Shown piece after piece: positions 43,608 through 51,695 of a stretch of 64,000 nucleotides of DNA. The DNA comes from JAVBNF01 sp031551725. Lineage in GTDB: Bacteria > Bacteroidota > Bacteroidia > Bacteroidales > P3. The notes beneath the pieces were generated by a model. The model did no database searches and was not told the origin of the DNA. It was given only the letters and a program-made list of their open reading frames with translations. Position 1 is the stretch's first letter; each line of letters starts with the position of its first letter. The DNA is taken from assembly GCA_031551725.1 (NCBI GenBank), contig JAVBNF010000057.1:1-64000 (forward strand), in the 5' to 3' direction. Made by a program: the position numbers and the translations under genes.

Positions 43608-44972
43608 TTAATTCTGAGAAGCCAATGCTTTAGTGGCAGCTTCGATAAAGCAGAGTGTTTCGAAAGAGTAGGGATCGATATCGGGCATTGGCCATGTGCT
43701 CCATATTACCGTTACCATATTCTGCTTCGGATTGATGTGAATATATTGTCCAAACACACCCATGGCAGAGAAGGTGCCGCGGATATATTCAAAGTTTGTG
43801 GTAGGTGTTGTGATGGCACGGTCGCCCCAAAATTCCTGATTATCGAGATATTCCCAACCCAGCCATGGATCGGGCGAGATAGACCACCAGTTATAACCAT
43901 AACCGCATGGATAGAGGTAGGAAAATTCGGTTTGGTTGGGAAATGTGTACAGCTTTCCATAATCAAGATGCGGTTCCGCAGGAATGCTTGCTTCGCTGAT
44001 CCAATTTTCCGGAAGTAGCGCTAGCCCGTTTACATTACCGTTTTTGAGAAAAAACAACCCAAAGCGTCCGTAATCACGCAGTGTCATGCTGATACATCCT
44101 CCACCCATTTCTTGTCCGTTGGGAGCGTCCAGCATCCAATAAGCGTCGGCTTCCATACCCATTGTGGCCCATATTTTTCGCGATAAATAACTCGACAGGT
44201 TTTCGCCTCCGAGTGCGGCACTGAGCACCGCTCCTTCCAAAACCGTTTCTCCGGTGTTGTAAGAATACCGGGTGCCTGGAGCTGCAGCCCTATTTAGCTT
44301 CGACAAAAGATTCATCATATTGCCGGGTTTCCCTTCTATAATGCCGTCCAGAAGCCGGTAGAGGTTGGCCGACTTATCGGTGTAATCTTCGTTCCATTCA
44401 GCTCCCGACGACATTTGCATCAGCTGACGAACAGTAACGCCGTCGTAAGCGGTTCCTGCAAATTGAGGAAGGTATTTTGTTACCAAATCATCCGGCGACA
44501 GTACGCCATCTTTAACCGCGATGCCTATAAGCGTTGAAGTAATGGATTTCGCAACCGAAAAAGAAGTCCATTTTGATTGTGAAGTATTGCCTTGTGCGTA
44601 GCGCTCCATCACAATTTCTCCATCTTTAATAATCAAAATCCCTGCAATGTTGTTCCGTCGAATAAAATCTTCCAAACCATATTGCGTGTGGTTGTCAATT
44701 GTATAATTCACGGTTGTGAGTTGGGAAGCAGCAAGCGGCAGAGGATATACATGACTTCCTTTCGTTATTTTTCGTGTATTAAAAATACGGTCGACATTTC
44801 GGAAATTTGCGGCTTTTCGCTCCACGGGGAGATAGAAAAATTCTGCAGCTGTAGCAAGTTGTCGGGTGTCGTTATCGACATTATCATCTTTACTGCAAGC
44901 CGTTGAACATACAGCAAAAGCAGCAAACAGTGCAATGAGGGTTAAAAATCTAAAAGTCAAAGCCTCTTTCAT
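43608..44972 (-). CDS. Beta-lactamase-fold (serine hydrolase) lipoprotein
   Basis: This 454-aa lipoprotein (signal peptide ending CSTAC, Cys26, then SKDD) has the serine beta-lactamase/transpeptidase-like fold. The SxxK nucleophile is Ser139-V-A-Lys142 in FSVAKSITSTL; YSYNTGE is the second catalytic motif; the C-terminal region has the GYGYNWW segment typical of class C-like esterases and 6-aminohexanoate-dimer hydrolases. The KTG motif is not obvious, so this is more likely an esterase or amidase than an antibiotic-resistance enzyme. It is convergent with the GT-C-like gene (16 bp gap). No TAnnTTTG promoter was found upstream. Confidence 0.85.
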   Translation of the reverse strand: MKEALTFRFLTLIALFAAFAVCSTACSKDDNVDNDTRQLATAAEFFYLPVERKAANFRNVDRIFNTRKITKGSHVYPLPLAASQLTTVNYTIDNHTQYGLEDFIRRNNIAGILIIKDGEIVMERYAQGNTSQSKWTSFSVAKSITSTLIGIAVKDGVLSPDDLVTKYLPQFAGTAYDGVTVRQLMQMSSGAEWNEDYTDKSANLYRLLDGIIEGKPGNMMNLLSKLNRAAAPGTRYSYNTGETVLEGAVLSAALGGENLSSYLSRKIWATMGMEADAYWMLDAPNGQEMGGGCISMTLRDYGRFGLFFLKNGNVNGLALLPENWISEASIPAEPHLDYGKLYTFPNQTEFSYLYPCGYGYNWWSISPDPWLGWEYLDNQEFWGDRAITTPTTNFEYIRGTFSAMGVFGQYIHINPKQNMVTVIWSTWPMPDIDPYSFETLCFIEAATKALASQN

Positions 44973-45007
44973 AAATAAAATTTAACATATTAAAACTTCA
45001 CTATCCC

Positions 45008-45076
45008 ATGAGCGAAGCGAAAGAAAAAGGCCGCAAGATCGTAAAAAGATAAAATTCCTACGATCTCGCCTGCCTT
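45008..45076. repeat. Word repeat with CATGAGCGAAGCGAA and GATCGTA/TACGATC hairpin
   Basis: CATGAGCGAAGCGAA is shared with the 17590-17648 repeat. GCAAGATCGTA at about 45033 and TACGATCTCGC at about 45059 pair, giving a likely terminator for the leucine-rich-repeat gene. Confidence 0.55.
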
Positions 45077-45085
45077 AGAGTTTTC

Positions 45086-47629
45086 TTACTGTTTTACAAT
45101 TTTCACACGTTCGTTGCCGATACCGATGAAATAAATACCCGGTTTCAAATCCGAAAGATCAATTTCCGTTTCCTTGTTATTTGAAGAATATTGCGCAGCA
45201 CAAACACCAAAACTATTATAAACTTTTATTTTCTCATTCATTCTCCACTCTCCATTCTCCACTCTCAATTTTCCGCTCGTTGGGTTCGGATAAACGGCAA
45301 ATGAGGCACGTTTACCATCTTTCCTTACATTCGTTCCATTTGAATTGAAATAAGCCGTGTAGGCCTCATTTCCGCTTACCGCGAATTTGTACGGATTTTG
45401 CTTGATAGTGTCCGAAGAACCGCTTTTCAACCAGCCTGCAAATACGTTGTTTCCTTTCGTTGTTGCGGTAATGGTAACACTATCTCCCAAAATAAACACG
45501 TTTTTGTTGATGCTCACGCTGCCTTTGGCAGTGTCGTTACTTTTTACCGTTATGTTTGCCATTTCGAGGATGGTGCCAAAATTTCGCCATTGTTCAGTGG
45601 TATCGTAAGCTGTTTTAGAACCGTAAGGAACGACAAGTACCGCTCTGTCGGGATGGAAGAAAACGTCATAGTCTATGCCATCCACTTTTATAGATGGTAA
45701 ATCTAACGGCGTTACCAGATCCACGATCAACGTGTCGGTTTGCATAACTTGGAAAGCCATTGGGGCAATCACTTCAAGATTTTTATAGATGCGATAGCTA
45801 ATTTTTATAATAGGCACGGTGCTATCCACTTCGTGAATATCTTCTACCCCATTACCCACAAGGAAAGCGGCTTCATGAATTGCCACTGCTTTGTAGGGGA
45901 TGTTAAATTTCTTTAATTCCGGGCAGGCATTTACAAAAGCCTCCGGAACTTGCGTTGCACTATCTGATACAACAACCTCGCGCAAATGTCCGCTTCCCTG
46001 AAAGGTGTGGCCCGGACCAAGATCGACAACCGTATTCGGTATAATCACTTTATGGGTTTGCTTCATTTCACGGAAACAACCTTGTCCAAGTTTTTTCACA
46101 AAAGGTTTCACTGTATAAATGCTGTCGCCGGCGCCCTCCACAAATACAACAAGGGTAGTAGAGTCTTTACTGTACACCACGTTGTCGATTGAGCAGTAGG
46201 TTTGATTGTTTGGCGAAATGACCAACTTACGAAGCGTAGATCCTCCAAAAACACCCATTCCTATAGAGTTAAGCGATGCGTCAAAATAAATGCTATCCAA
46301 GTTCGTCCATAAAAAAGCAAGATTTCCAAGAACTTCGAGATATTTGGGCATTTGAATTGTTCTCAGATGAATGCATTCGCGAAATGCAGCGTCGCCAATA
46401 TCTGCAAGCGAATCCCAAAAACCCGTTACAGAGGTCAAGCTGGTAGCTTTGTGCGCGAATCCATCAAGGATTTCTTTCGTATGTGCCTGAAAATTGAGCG
46501 TTTTTAGAGCTGAGTTTTCAGCAAAAATTTTGAACCCAACTTTTGTCACAGTACTGGGGATGGTAACGTTTTCGGGACCTTGCTCACCTCTGTAAAATGC
46601 ATAATCTGCAATAGAATCAACCGCCGCCGGAGCCGTATAATCGCCCGTTCTGCCACCCGGATATTGAATCAGGATTGTTTTGGTTTTGTTGTATAAAACA
46701 CCGCTTTCAGACGAATAGTTCGGATTGCCGGATGCTACCGAAAAACCCGGGATATTTGCGCAAGCCGCAAATGCGCCGGGAGCAATATCTTCGAGGTTTT
46801 CCCCTATGGTAATCATCGATTTAAGGCTTTGGCAGTCTTGAAAAGCTCCCACTCCGATGCTTTCCAAATGCTCGGGAAGAGAAAGGCTGTCGGCTTTCAA
46901 GCAAAAGGCAAATGCGGCCATACCCAACTCCGTTACTTTTGCAGGAATAACAATTGATTTCAGTTTTGTACATTTCGCGAAAGCGCTTTCCCCAATAGTT
47001 GCGAGACTGTCCGGAAGCTTGACGCTTTCGAGTTCCGCGCACTTAAAGAAAGCGCCATTTCCGATAGACGTAATTTTTGGGGATAAATAAACACTATTTA
47101 ATTCACCGGCGAAAGAAAACATGCCTTCTGAGACTGTCGCGCCATCAAGTGCCGTATTCAAAGAAACAGATCTAAGGCTGTCGCATTCCGAGAATACTTC
47201 TTTGTCCGTTCTTACAATGGTGAAAGGTGTTGAAACTGTTTTAAAATTCTTACATCTGAAGAACATCCACATTCCCAATACATCATTTTCTGTAAAATGT
47301 TCAGTGCGATTAGGATCTTCAATATAAAAAACACCACCGGCAACAATTCTTGCGCTGTCCAGAATAAGTGTTTCCAAAGAATAACCGGGCATGGGATTTC
47401 CAACGTCGTTGCTTCCACCCATATAGCGAAGCAAACGGATATCGGTTCCATTTAATTGTCCGAAAATAGTAAGGTGTTTAACATTTTCAGCCGTAGCTCC
47501 TTGAGCGGTAATGCTATCGCCCAAATGGCCGGCTGATAAGTTTCTAATAATCAATGTGTCTTTGCTTGCTTCTGCGAAGAAAGGAAACGCGAAAAAAGCA
47601 AAAAGAAAATAGAGAATGTGTTTTTTCAT
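45086..47629 (-). CDS. BspA-like leucine-rich-repeat T9SS surface protein
   Basis: The 847-aa protein has a signal peptide (MKKHILYFLFAFFAFPFFAEA) and about 15 BspA/LRR_5 repeats at about residues 140-620, with the pattern IGxxAFxxCxxLxxVxLPxxL. A single InlB-type repeat (GSVSINKNVFILGDSVTIT, about 695-760) follows. A T9SS sorting domain runs from VYPNPTSGKLRV to VKIVKQ and is very similar to that of the 1711-aa protein. BspA-like proteins often bind host or bacterial surfaces. ATG 47629 is preferred; ATG 47638 is also possible. An in-frame GAGAATGGA word insertion lies in the sorting domain. Confidence 0.9.
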   Translation of the reverse strand: MKKHILYFLFAFFAFPFFAEASKDTLIIRNLSAGHLGDSITAQGATAENVKHLTIFGQLNGTDIRLLRYMGGSNDVGNPMPGYSLETLILDSARIVAGGVFYIEDPNRTEHFTENDVLGMWMFFRCKNFKTVSTPFTIVRTDKEVFSECDSLRSVSLNTALDGATVSEGMFSFAGELNSVYLSPKITSIGNGAFFKCAELESVKLPDSLATIGESAFAKCTKLKSIVIPAKVTELGMAAFAFCLKADSLSLPEHLESIGVGAFQDCQSLKSMITIGENLEDIAPGAFAACANIPGFSVASGNPNYSSESGVLYNKTKTILIQYPGGRTGDYTAPAAVDSIADYAFYRGEQGPENVTIPSTVTKVGFKIFAENSALKTLNFQAHTKEILDGFAHKATSLTSVTGFWDSLADIGDAAFRECIHLRTIQMPKYLEVLGNLAFLWTNLDSIYFDASLNSIGMGVFGGSTLRKLVISPNNQTYCSIDNVVYSKDSTTLVVFVEGAGDSIYTVKPFVKKLGQGCFREMKQTHKVIIPNTVVDLGPGHTFQGSGHLREVVVSDSATQVPEAFVNACPELKKFNIPYKAVAIHEAAFLVGNGVEDIHEVDSTVPIIKISYRIYKNLEVIAPMAFQVMQTDTLIVDLVTPLDLPSIKVDGIDYDVFFHPDRAVLVVPYGSKTAYDTTEQWRNFGTILEMANITVKSNDTAKGSVSINKNVFILGDSVTITATTKGNNVFAGWLKSGSSDTIKQNPYKFAVSGNEAYTAYFNSNGTNVRKDGKRASFAVYPNPTSGKLRVENGEWRMNEKIKVYNSFGVCAAQYSSNNKETEIDLSDLKPGIYFIGIGNERVKIVKQ
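45234..45270 (-). repeat. In-frame GGAGAATGGAGAGT words in a sorting-domain linker
   Basis: On the coding strand the linker reads TTGAGAGTGGAGAATGGA then GAGTGGAGAATGAATGAG, a tandem word encoding LRVENGEWRMNE. It sits at the same position as the inserts in the 1711-aa and 3274-aa proteins. Confidence 0.7.
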
Positions 47630-47654
47630 TGTTAACATAATTTTGTTTGTGAAG

Positions 47655-47662
47655 CAAATTTA
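47655..47662 (-). promoter_or_regulatory. Leucine-rich-repeat gene promoter, -7 box TAAATTTG
   Basis: The minus-strand TAAATTTG matches TAnnTTTG, 25 nt before ATG 47629 and 16 nt before ATG 47638. Confidence 0.55.
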
Positions 47663-47694
47663 GGTAAACACATGAAAAACTTAGTCTCATTCAA

Positions 47695-48912
47695 TCAAAA
47701 ATTAGTCTCGTTTTGTAAATTTTTGCGCCAAGCAAGCGGAGTCTTTCCATTTATCTGTTTGAAAATCCGATAGAAAGAAGATTTTGCCGAAAAGCCCGAT
47801 TCGGTCCAAATTTCATCGAGAGACAGTCCGCTATTCGGATCGGAAAGTAATTTTTCGGCATGTTTCACACGAAGAATATTGATATAATCGTAAAAATGCA
47901 TGCCATAAACCTGATTAAATAATAATGAAAGATACGTGCGATTCGTGTACAATCGAGCCACCAAACTATCAAGCGTTAGATCGGCTTGCAGGTGCAATTG
48001 CTCCTTGTTCAACAACTCTTGCAGCCGTTTATCTAAATTTTCCAAATTACTTTGCACAGTATCATTTACTGCACTTCCATTGATGTTGATTTCTTCAGTA
48101 TTTTCTTCTTGCGCCCTCTGTTCCAATTCATATTCCATGTCTGCAGCCGAAAAACGGATGTTTAACACACTGTTTCCTACAAGAAAAAATAAAATAGAAA
48201 AAATCAGATAAGACACTTTTATCAACACGCCTTCCGCTTGGGCATTGATCGATATAATAAAACTATATAGCGACGTAAACACCAGTAATGCAATAGTAAT
48301 ATAAAAAATAAAGTAATCGTTTTTTTGGTCTTTATCGTCAATATTGGAATAATAATCACTCAAACGGCGACTATACCGACGCAGCAGTTTACTTATATAG
48401 ATGATAACACATACCGTTTCGACCACAATCAAAGGATTAAGAAGCCAGTAAAACAGCGTAAGCAATTTGTAATCCCAGGTGTCCGGTGTCGGTAGTGGGA
48501 TGTCAGCGTAAACATTATGTGTAAAAAGGATTGTATTGCTTTGACCTACTATCGCATAAAGCAACGCAATAATAGACATATAGATAAGCGGTGGAATAAA
48601 AAACCACAACACAACGCGCAAACGTACTTTATTTTCGGTAAGGAAACAAAAATAAACAGCATACAGAGGAATAATCCACAGCAATACAAGGAAATAGGCG
48701 ATATCTACCTTGCTGGTACGAAGATAATCGGCTTCGGGCGCTCCCAAGTAAGAAAGAGAAAGCATCGAAAAAAGCAACATATTTGCACCCATAATCTTAG
48801 CCGAAAAACCATGCTTCTCTTTTTTCGAAAAAAGCAGAAACGCAACTATCAAGCAAGTAAAAGTAGGTAGTTGCGAATACAATAAGAAAATCGAGTGCGA
48901 AAGACTTTCCAT
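47695..48912 (-). CDS. Multi-TM AraC-family transcriptional regulator
   Basis: The 405-aa protein has about seven hydrophobic segments in residues 5-260, an acidic linker, and an AraC domain (about 300-405) with LTLDSLVARLYTNRTYLSLL and SLDEIWTESGFSAKSSFYR, ending NGKTPLAWRK. Start ATG 48912 is chosen over an upstream TTG because TATATTTG with TTTG 17 bp upstream sits just before it. It lies directly upstream of the leucine-rich-repeat gene in the same direction, which has its own -7 box, so it may regulate that gene. Confidence 0.9.
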   Translation of the reverse strand: MESLSHSIFLLYSQLPTFTCLIVAFLLFSKKEKHGFSAKIMGANMLLFSMLSLSYLGAPEADYLRTSKVDIAYFLVLLWIIPLYAVYFCFLTENKVRLRVVLWFFIPPLIYMSIIALLYAIVGQSNTILFTHNVYADIPLPTPDTWDYKLLTLFYWLLNPLIVVETVCVIIYISKLLRRYSRRLSDYYSNIDDKDQKNDYFIFYITIALLVFTSLYSFIISINAQAEGVLIKVSYLIFSILFFLVGNSVLNIRFSAADMEYELEQRAQEENTEEININGSAVNDTVQSNLENLDKRLQELLNKEQLHLQADLTLDSLVARLYTNRTYLSLLFNQVYGMHFYDYINILRVKHAEKLLSDPNSGLSLDEIWTESGFSAKSSFYRIFKQINGKTPLAWRKNLQNETNF

Positions 48913-48931
48913 TAGGGAATTTGAAATTGTA

Positions 48932-48939
48932 CAAATATA
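48932..48939 (-). promoter_or_regulatory. AraC gene promoter, -7 TATATTTG with TTTG 17 bp upstream
   Basis: One of the best promoter matches in the window on the minus strand: TTTG, 17 bp, TATATTTG, then the ATG 19 nt downstream. Confidence 0.7.
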
Positions 48940-49005
48940 CTTTAAAATATTATCTGCAAAAGTAATTAAAAAAGAGCTAAACAGCAAATTGAGATTTACA
49001 ATAAA

Positions 49006-49038
49006 AAAGCTAACAGATCTTGGAGATCTGTTAGCTTT
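49006..49038. repeat. 33-bp near-perfect palindrome between divergent AraC genes
   Basis: AAAGCTAACAGATCT and AGATCTGTTAGCTTT pair perfectly across TGG. It lies upstream of both promoters (48932-48939 minus, 49090-49097 plus), so it is not a terminator for either and is a candidate operator or mobile palindrome. Confidence 0.8.
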
Positions 49039-49089
49039 AAGCAATTCCCGATAGTGAAAAAACTTTTAGTTTTTTAGAAGTTTATTTTG

Positions 49090-49097
49090 TATTTTTG
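49090..49097 (+). promoter_or_regulatory. AraC gene promoter, -7 box TATTTTTG
   Basis: TATTTTTG matches TAnnTTTG, 28 nt before ATG 49126. Confidence 0.5.
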
Positions 49098-49125
49098 CGT
49101 AAAATTCAGAATAAATTTTGTCATA

Positions 49126-50277
49126 ATGATAGATAAAATAATTTATTTACAGTCTGTTATATCGTTCTCTTTATTTTCAATCGGATCTTTATTTCTTTTC
49201 TTGAAAGCTGAAGGACAGCGTGCCCGTAAGATATTGGCTTTAGTAATGGCAGCATGGGCCGTATTTTTTGCCGCATCGGTAATAAACAATCTGTTCGTTG
49301 GGAAAGTTCATTTTCAAGACCGTTTTTTTTCACCGTCCATCCTCATTATCGGCACATTTTATGTAATTTCCATCCTCCCTTTTGCTTTTGAAATTATCCG
49401 GCCGGGTTGGATCAGTGTGAAACGTTTTTCGTTTCTGTTACTCCCTTGGATGTTCACTTCTATGCTGTATTACTGCATTTTAAAAGTTTTACATGAACCG
49501 ATTATTGAACTCTATGATTTCCCGGAACTACTAAACAACTTTTCTGATTTTAACGTTTGGTTCCGCTTTATTCTTTTCCTGATAATATTCGTATATATAA
49601 CTGTTTTACACCTGATAACAATCAGGTATAGATCGTTATACAACGAATGGTGCTTGCAAAACTATGCCAATGTTGAGCAAATGGATATTTCGTGGCTCAA
49701 ATATTTTGCTGCCGGAATGCTTGTAATTTCTCTAAATTACGGTCTTGCAGTGTTTAACGTCAGCAGCTTGGTATACGTTTTTCATCAAATAGCCTTGCAG
49801 TTTGTGTTCGGACTGGCTTTTTACAAGATGCTGTTCCACAAAAATCCGTATTCCGAGAACTTCTTCAAAGATGGAATGAATGAGGAAAAAACGTATCAAA
49901 TCGAAAATGATTCGAAAAAACATCCCGATAATCTGTTCAAAGAAAATCTGCCTTTTTATAAGGAAACGGTTGAAAACTGGATGCAAAGCAGTCATCCTTA
50001 TTTGCATAGCGATTTCAAACTCATGGATGCAGGTGAAGTCTTGCCCTTGAATCGCTCGTATTTATCGCGTGTTTTTAACGAAGGCTTCGGGGTTTCGTTC
50101 AGTCAATATGTTCAGGATTTTCGTATAGAACAAAGCAAAACACTTTTAACTTCGGAAAGAAATTTAACTATCAACGAAATTGCGTATAAAAGTGGCTTTG
50201 CCTCTTCTTCAGCCTTTCATTCTGCATTTATTAAAAAAACAGGCCTAACACCAAAGAAATTCAGAGAGTTAAATTAA
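49126..50277 (+). CDS. Multi-TM AraC-family transcriptional regulator
   Basis: The 383-aa protein has about seven hydrophobic segments in residues 5-260 and a C-terminal AraC domain (about 285-383) with LMDAGEVLPLNRSYLSRVF and TINEIAYKSGFASSSAFHSAF, ending TGLTPKKFREL. The start is ATG 49126; an upstream TTG frame lacks support. It is divergent from another membrane AraC gene across the 33-bp palindrome. A copy of the 37-bp palindrome begins 7 bp after its stop codon. Confidence 0.9.
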   Translation: MIDKIIYLQSVISFSLFSIGSLFLFLKAEGQRARKILALVMAAWAVFFAASVINNLFVGKVHFQDRFFSPSILIIGTFYVISILPFAFEIIRPGWISVKRFSFLLLPWMFTSMLYYCILKVLHEPIIELYDFPELLNNFSDFNVWFRFILFLIIFVYITVLHLITIRYRSLYNEWCLQNYANVEQMDISWLKYFAAGMLVISLNYGLAVFNVSSLVYVFHQIALQFVFGLAFYKMLFHKNPYSENFFKDGMNEEKTYQIENDSKKHPDNLFKENLPFYKETVENWMQSSHPYLHSDFKLMDAGEVLPLNRSYLSRVFNEGFGVSFSQYVQDFRIEQSKTLLTSERNLTINEIAYKSGFASSSAFHSAFIKKTGLTPKKFRELN

Positions 50278-50284
50278 ATCTTAA

Positions 50285-50321
50285 GTGACAAAAAATCAAA
50301 AAAAATTTGATTTTTTGTCAC
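50285..50321. repeat. 37-bp perfect palindrome, copy 2
   Basis: Identical to copy 1. Here the symmetry extends by TTAA on each side (50281-50325), giving 45 bp. It lies between the end of an AraC gene and the end of the propeller-like lipoprotein gene. Confidence 0.9.
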
Positions 50322-50390
50322 TTAATTTTGGTAATGATAGTGCAAAAAGTTTCGATTATCAACAATCTGTTTTGAAATTAGAATAAAAAA

Positions 50391-50421
50391 AAGACCCGAC
50401 CAGTATTTTCCGGCGGGTCTT
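50391..50421. terminator. Bidirectional terminator hairpin
   Basis: AAGACCCG pairs with CGGGTCTT, with A-runs on the left flank and T-rich sequence on the right. It separates the convergent AraC and lipoprotein genes. Confidence 0.75.
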
Positions 50422-50447
50422 CTTAAATTTTATAATTTCAGGAAGAA

Positions 50448-51416
50448 TTATTTTACAAGAATCGCTTGTCCTCTTCCGGCACCTTGGTCCACACGGATAC
50501 TTGTACCTGTGCCGTTTTTCCAGTATTTAGCATCTTGACCTTCTCTACCGGAAACATATACATCCCCGTCTTTTACGTAGATGGAAAGAGCGGTTGGGTA
50601 AGTTGATCCGGTGGCAAGTACAGTTTCTACACCATTTTTCCAGTATCGAGCCGTGTTGCTTCCGCTAACCGTTTCATAACCGGCTACATACACATCATTT
50701 CCGGAAACAAAAACAGAACGCGCTTCTCCATTTCCTAATTCAGTAGGAACATTATCTACCCAAAGCATTGCTTTTTTAGGGCTTCCACTATAGCCTGTCA
50801 CATACACTTTACCATTTGCAACGAAAATATCGGTTGTGTAGGCACCTTGGGGAAGTGCTGTTCCGTTACCATTCACCCACACATACGCTTGATTTCCGAT
50901 AGTTCCGGCAACATACACATTGCTTCCGTCAACAAAAACAGCATTTGCGCGAGAATATGTTGAACCGTCGTGATAATGAGCCTTCACGCCATCAATCCAT
51001 ATGGTTGCAGCATTATTAATGGTGCCCGTCGGTTGCGTTGCTCCAACAACGTATTCCTTACCTCCGGCAACACAAACATCATAGGCATAACTATGAGTAA
51101 TCCCGTTTGTGAAAGAAGTTATGGCACCGTTTTTCCAAACAGAAGCCTGGTATACGCCACTTTTCTTAACGGAACCTGCTACATAAGCAGTGTTTCCGGA
51201 CATTGCAATAGATTGAAAATTAGCAGTGTCGGTGGTGAGTTTTGTGGCTGTTCCGTCAATCCACAAATAGCTCCATGTGCTGTCTGTGACTACAACATAC
51301 GTTTGCGCGGCTGTCGGATTCGGAGCAGGGTCGTCTTTTTTCTTTTTGCAAGAAGTAGTTACAGTGAAAGAGAATACAAACGCTAACGTGAGAGCGATTA
51401 GTACGATTTTTTTCAT
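50448..51416 (-). CDS. Beta-propeller-like lipoprotein
   Basis: The 322-aa lipoprotein has a signal peptide ending TTSC (Cys23), then KKKKDD. The mature part consists of about six repeats of about 45 residues with the pattern AVFVxGxxVYVAGxxxxxAxxWxNG, which suggests a beta-propeller. Function is unknown; surface display is inferred from the signal. It has its own -7 box (51466-51473). Copies 2 and 3 of the 37-bp palindrome bracket this gene at 50285 and 51626. Confidence 0.8.
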   Translation of the reverse strand: MKKIVLIALTLAFVFSFTVTTSCKKKKDDPAPNPTAAQTYVVVTDSTWSYLWIDGTATKLTTDTANFQSIAMSGNTAYVAGSVKKSGVYQASVWKNGAITSFTNGITHSYAYDVCVAGGKEYVVGATQPTGTINNAATIWIDGVKAHYHDGSTYSRANAVFVDGSNVYVAGTIGNQAYVWVNGNGTALPQGAYTTDIFVANGKVYVTGYSGSPKKAMLWVDNVPTELGNGEARSVFVSGNDVYVAGYETVSGSNTARYWKNGVETVLATGSTYPTALSIYVKDGDVYVSGREGQDAKYWKNGTGTSIRVDQGAGRGQAILVK

Positions 51417-51465
51417 GTTTTTTTAATTTTAAATTTATAATTTTAGTATCTGGTTATAAGGTATA

Positions 51466-51473
51466 CAAAGATA
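51466..51473 (-). promoter_or_regulatory. Propeller lipoprotein promoter, -7 box TATCTTTG
   Basis: The minus-strand TATCTTTG matches TAnnTTTG, 49 nt before the start codon. Confidence 0.6.
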
Positions 51474-51545
51474 AAAAAAAATTATCTTTTTTCCTAAAAA
51501 AAAGAATCCCATTAAACTGATTTTTCAAAATGAGACGCTTTTTAA

Positions 51546-51577
51546 ATTAAGAATTAAAAATTAAAAATTAAAAAAAT
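51546..51577. repeat. AATTAAAAATT word repeat
   Basis: AAATTAAGAATTAAAAATT continues with AAAAATTAAAAAAA. It is the reverse-complement style of the TTAATTCTTAATTC word in the purB leader. Confidence 0.5.
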
Positions 51578-51625
51578 ATTTTTCACTTTATTTACTTGCA
51601 ATCAAAAAGATATAACCTCCTATAA

Positions 51626-51662
51626 GTGACAAAAAATCAAAAAAAATTTGATTTTTTGTCAC
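51626..51662. repeat. 37-bp perfect palindrome, copy 3
   Basis: Identical to copies 1 and 2, with AA and TT extending the symmetry. It lies 33 bp after the stop codon of the AraC gene at 51696 and about 150 bp upstream of the propeller-lipoprotein promoter. Confidence 0.9.
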
Positions 51663-51695
51663 TTTCGGAAAAGAAACTCGACAATAAAATCTGTT

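Noticed and set aside
43608..44972. Beta-lactamase-fold lipoprotein as an antibiotic-resistance gene
   Set aside because: It has SxxK but no obvious KTG motif, is longer than typical lactamases and resembles class C-like esterases.
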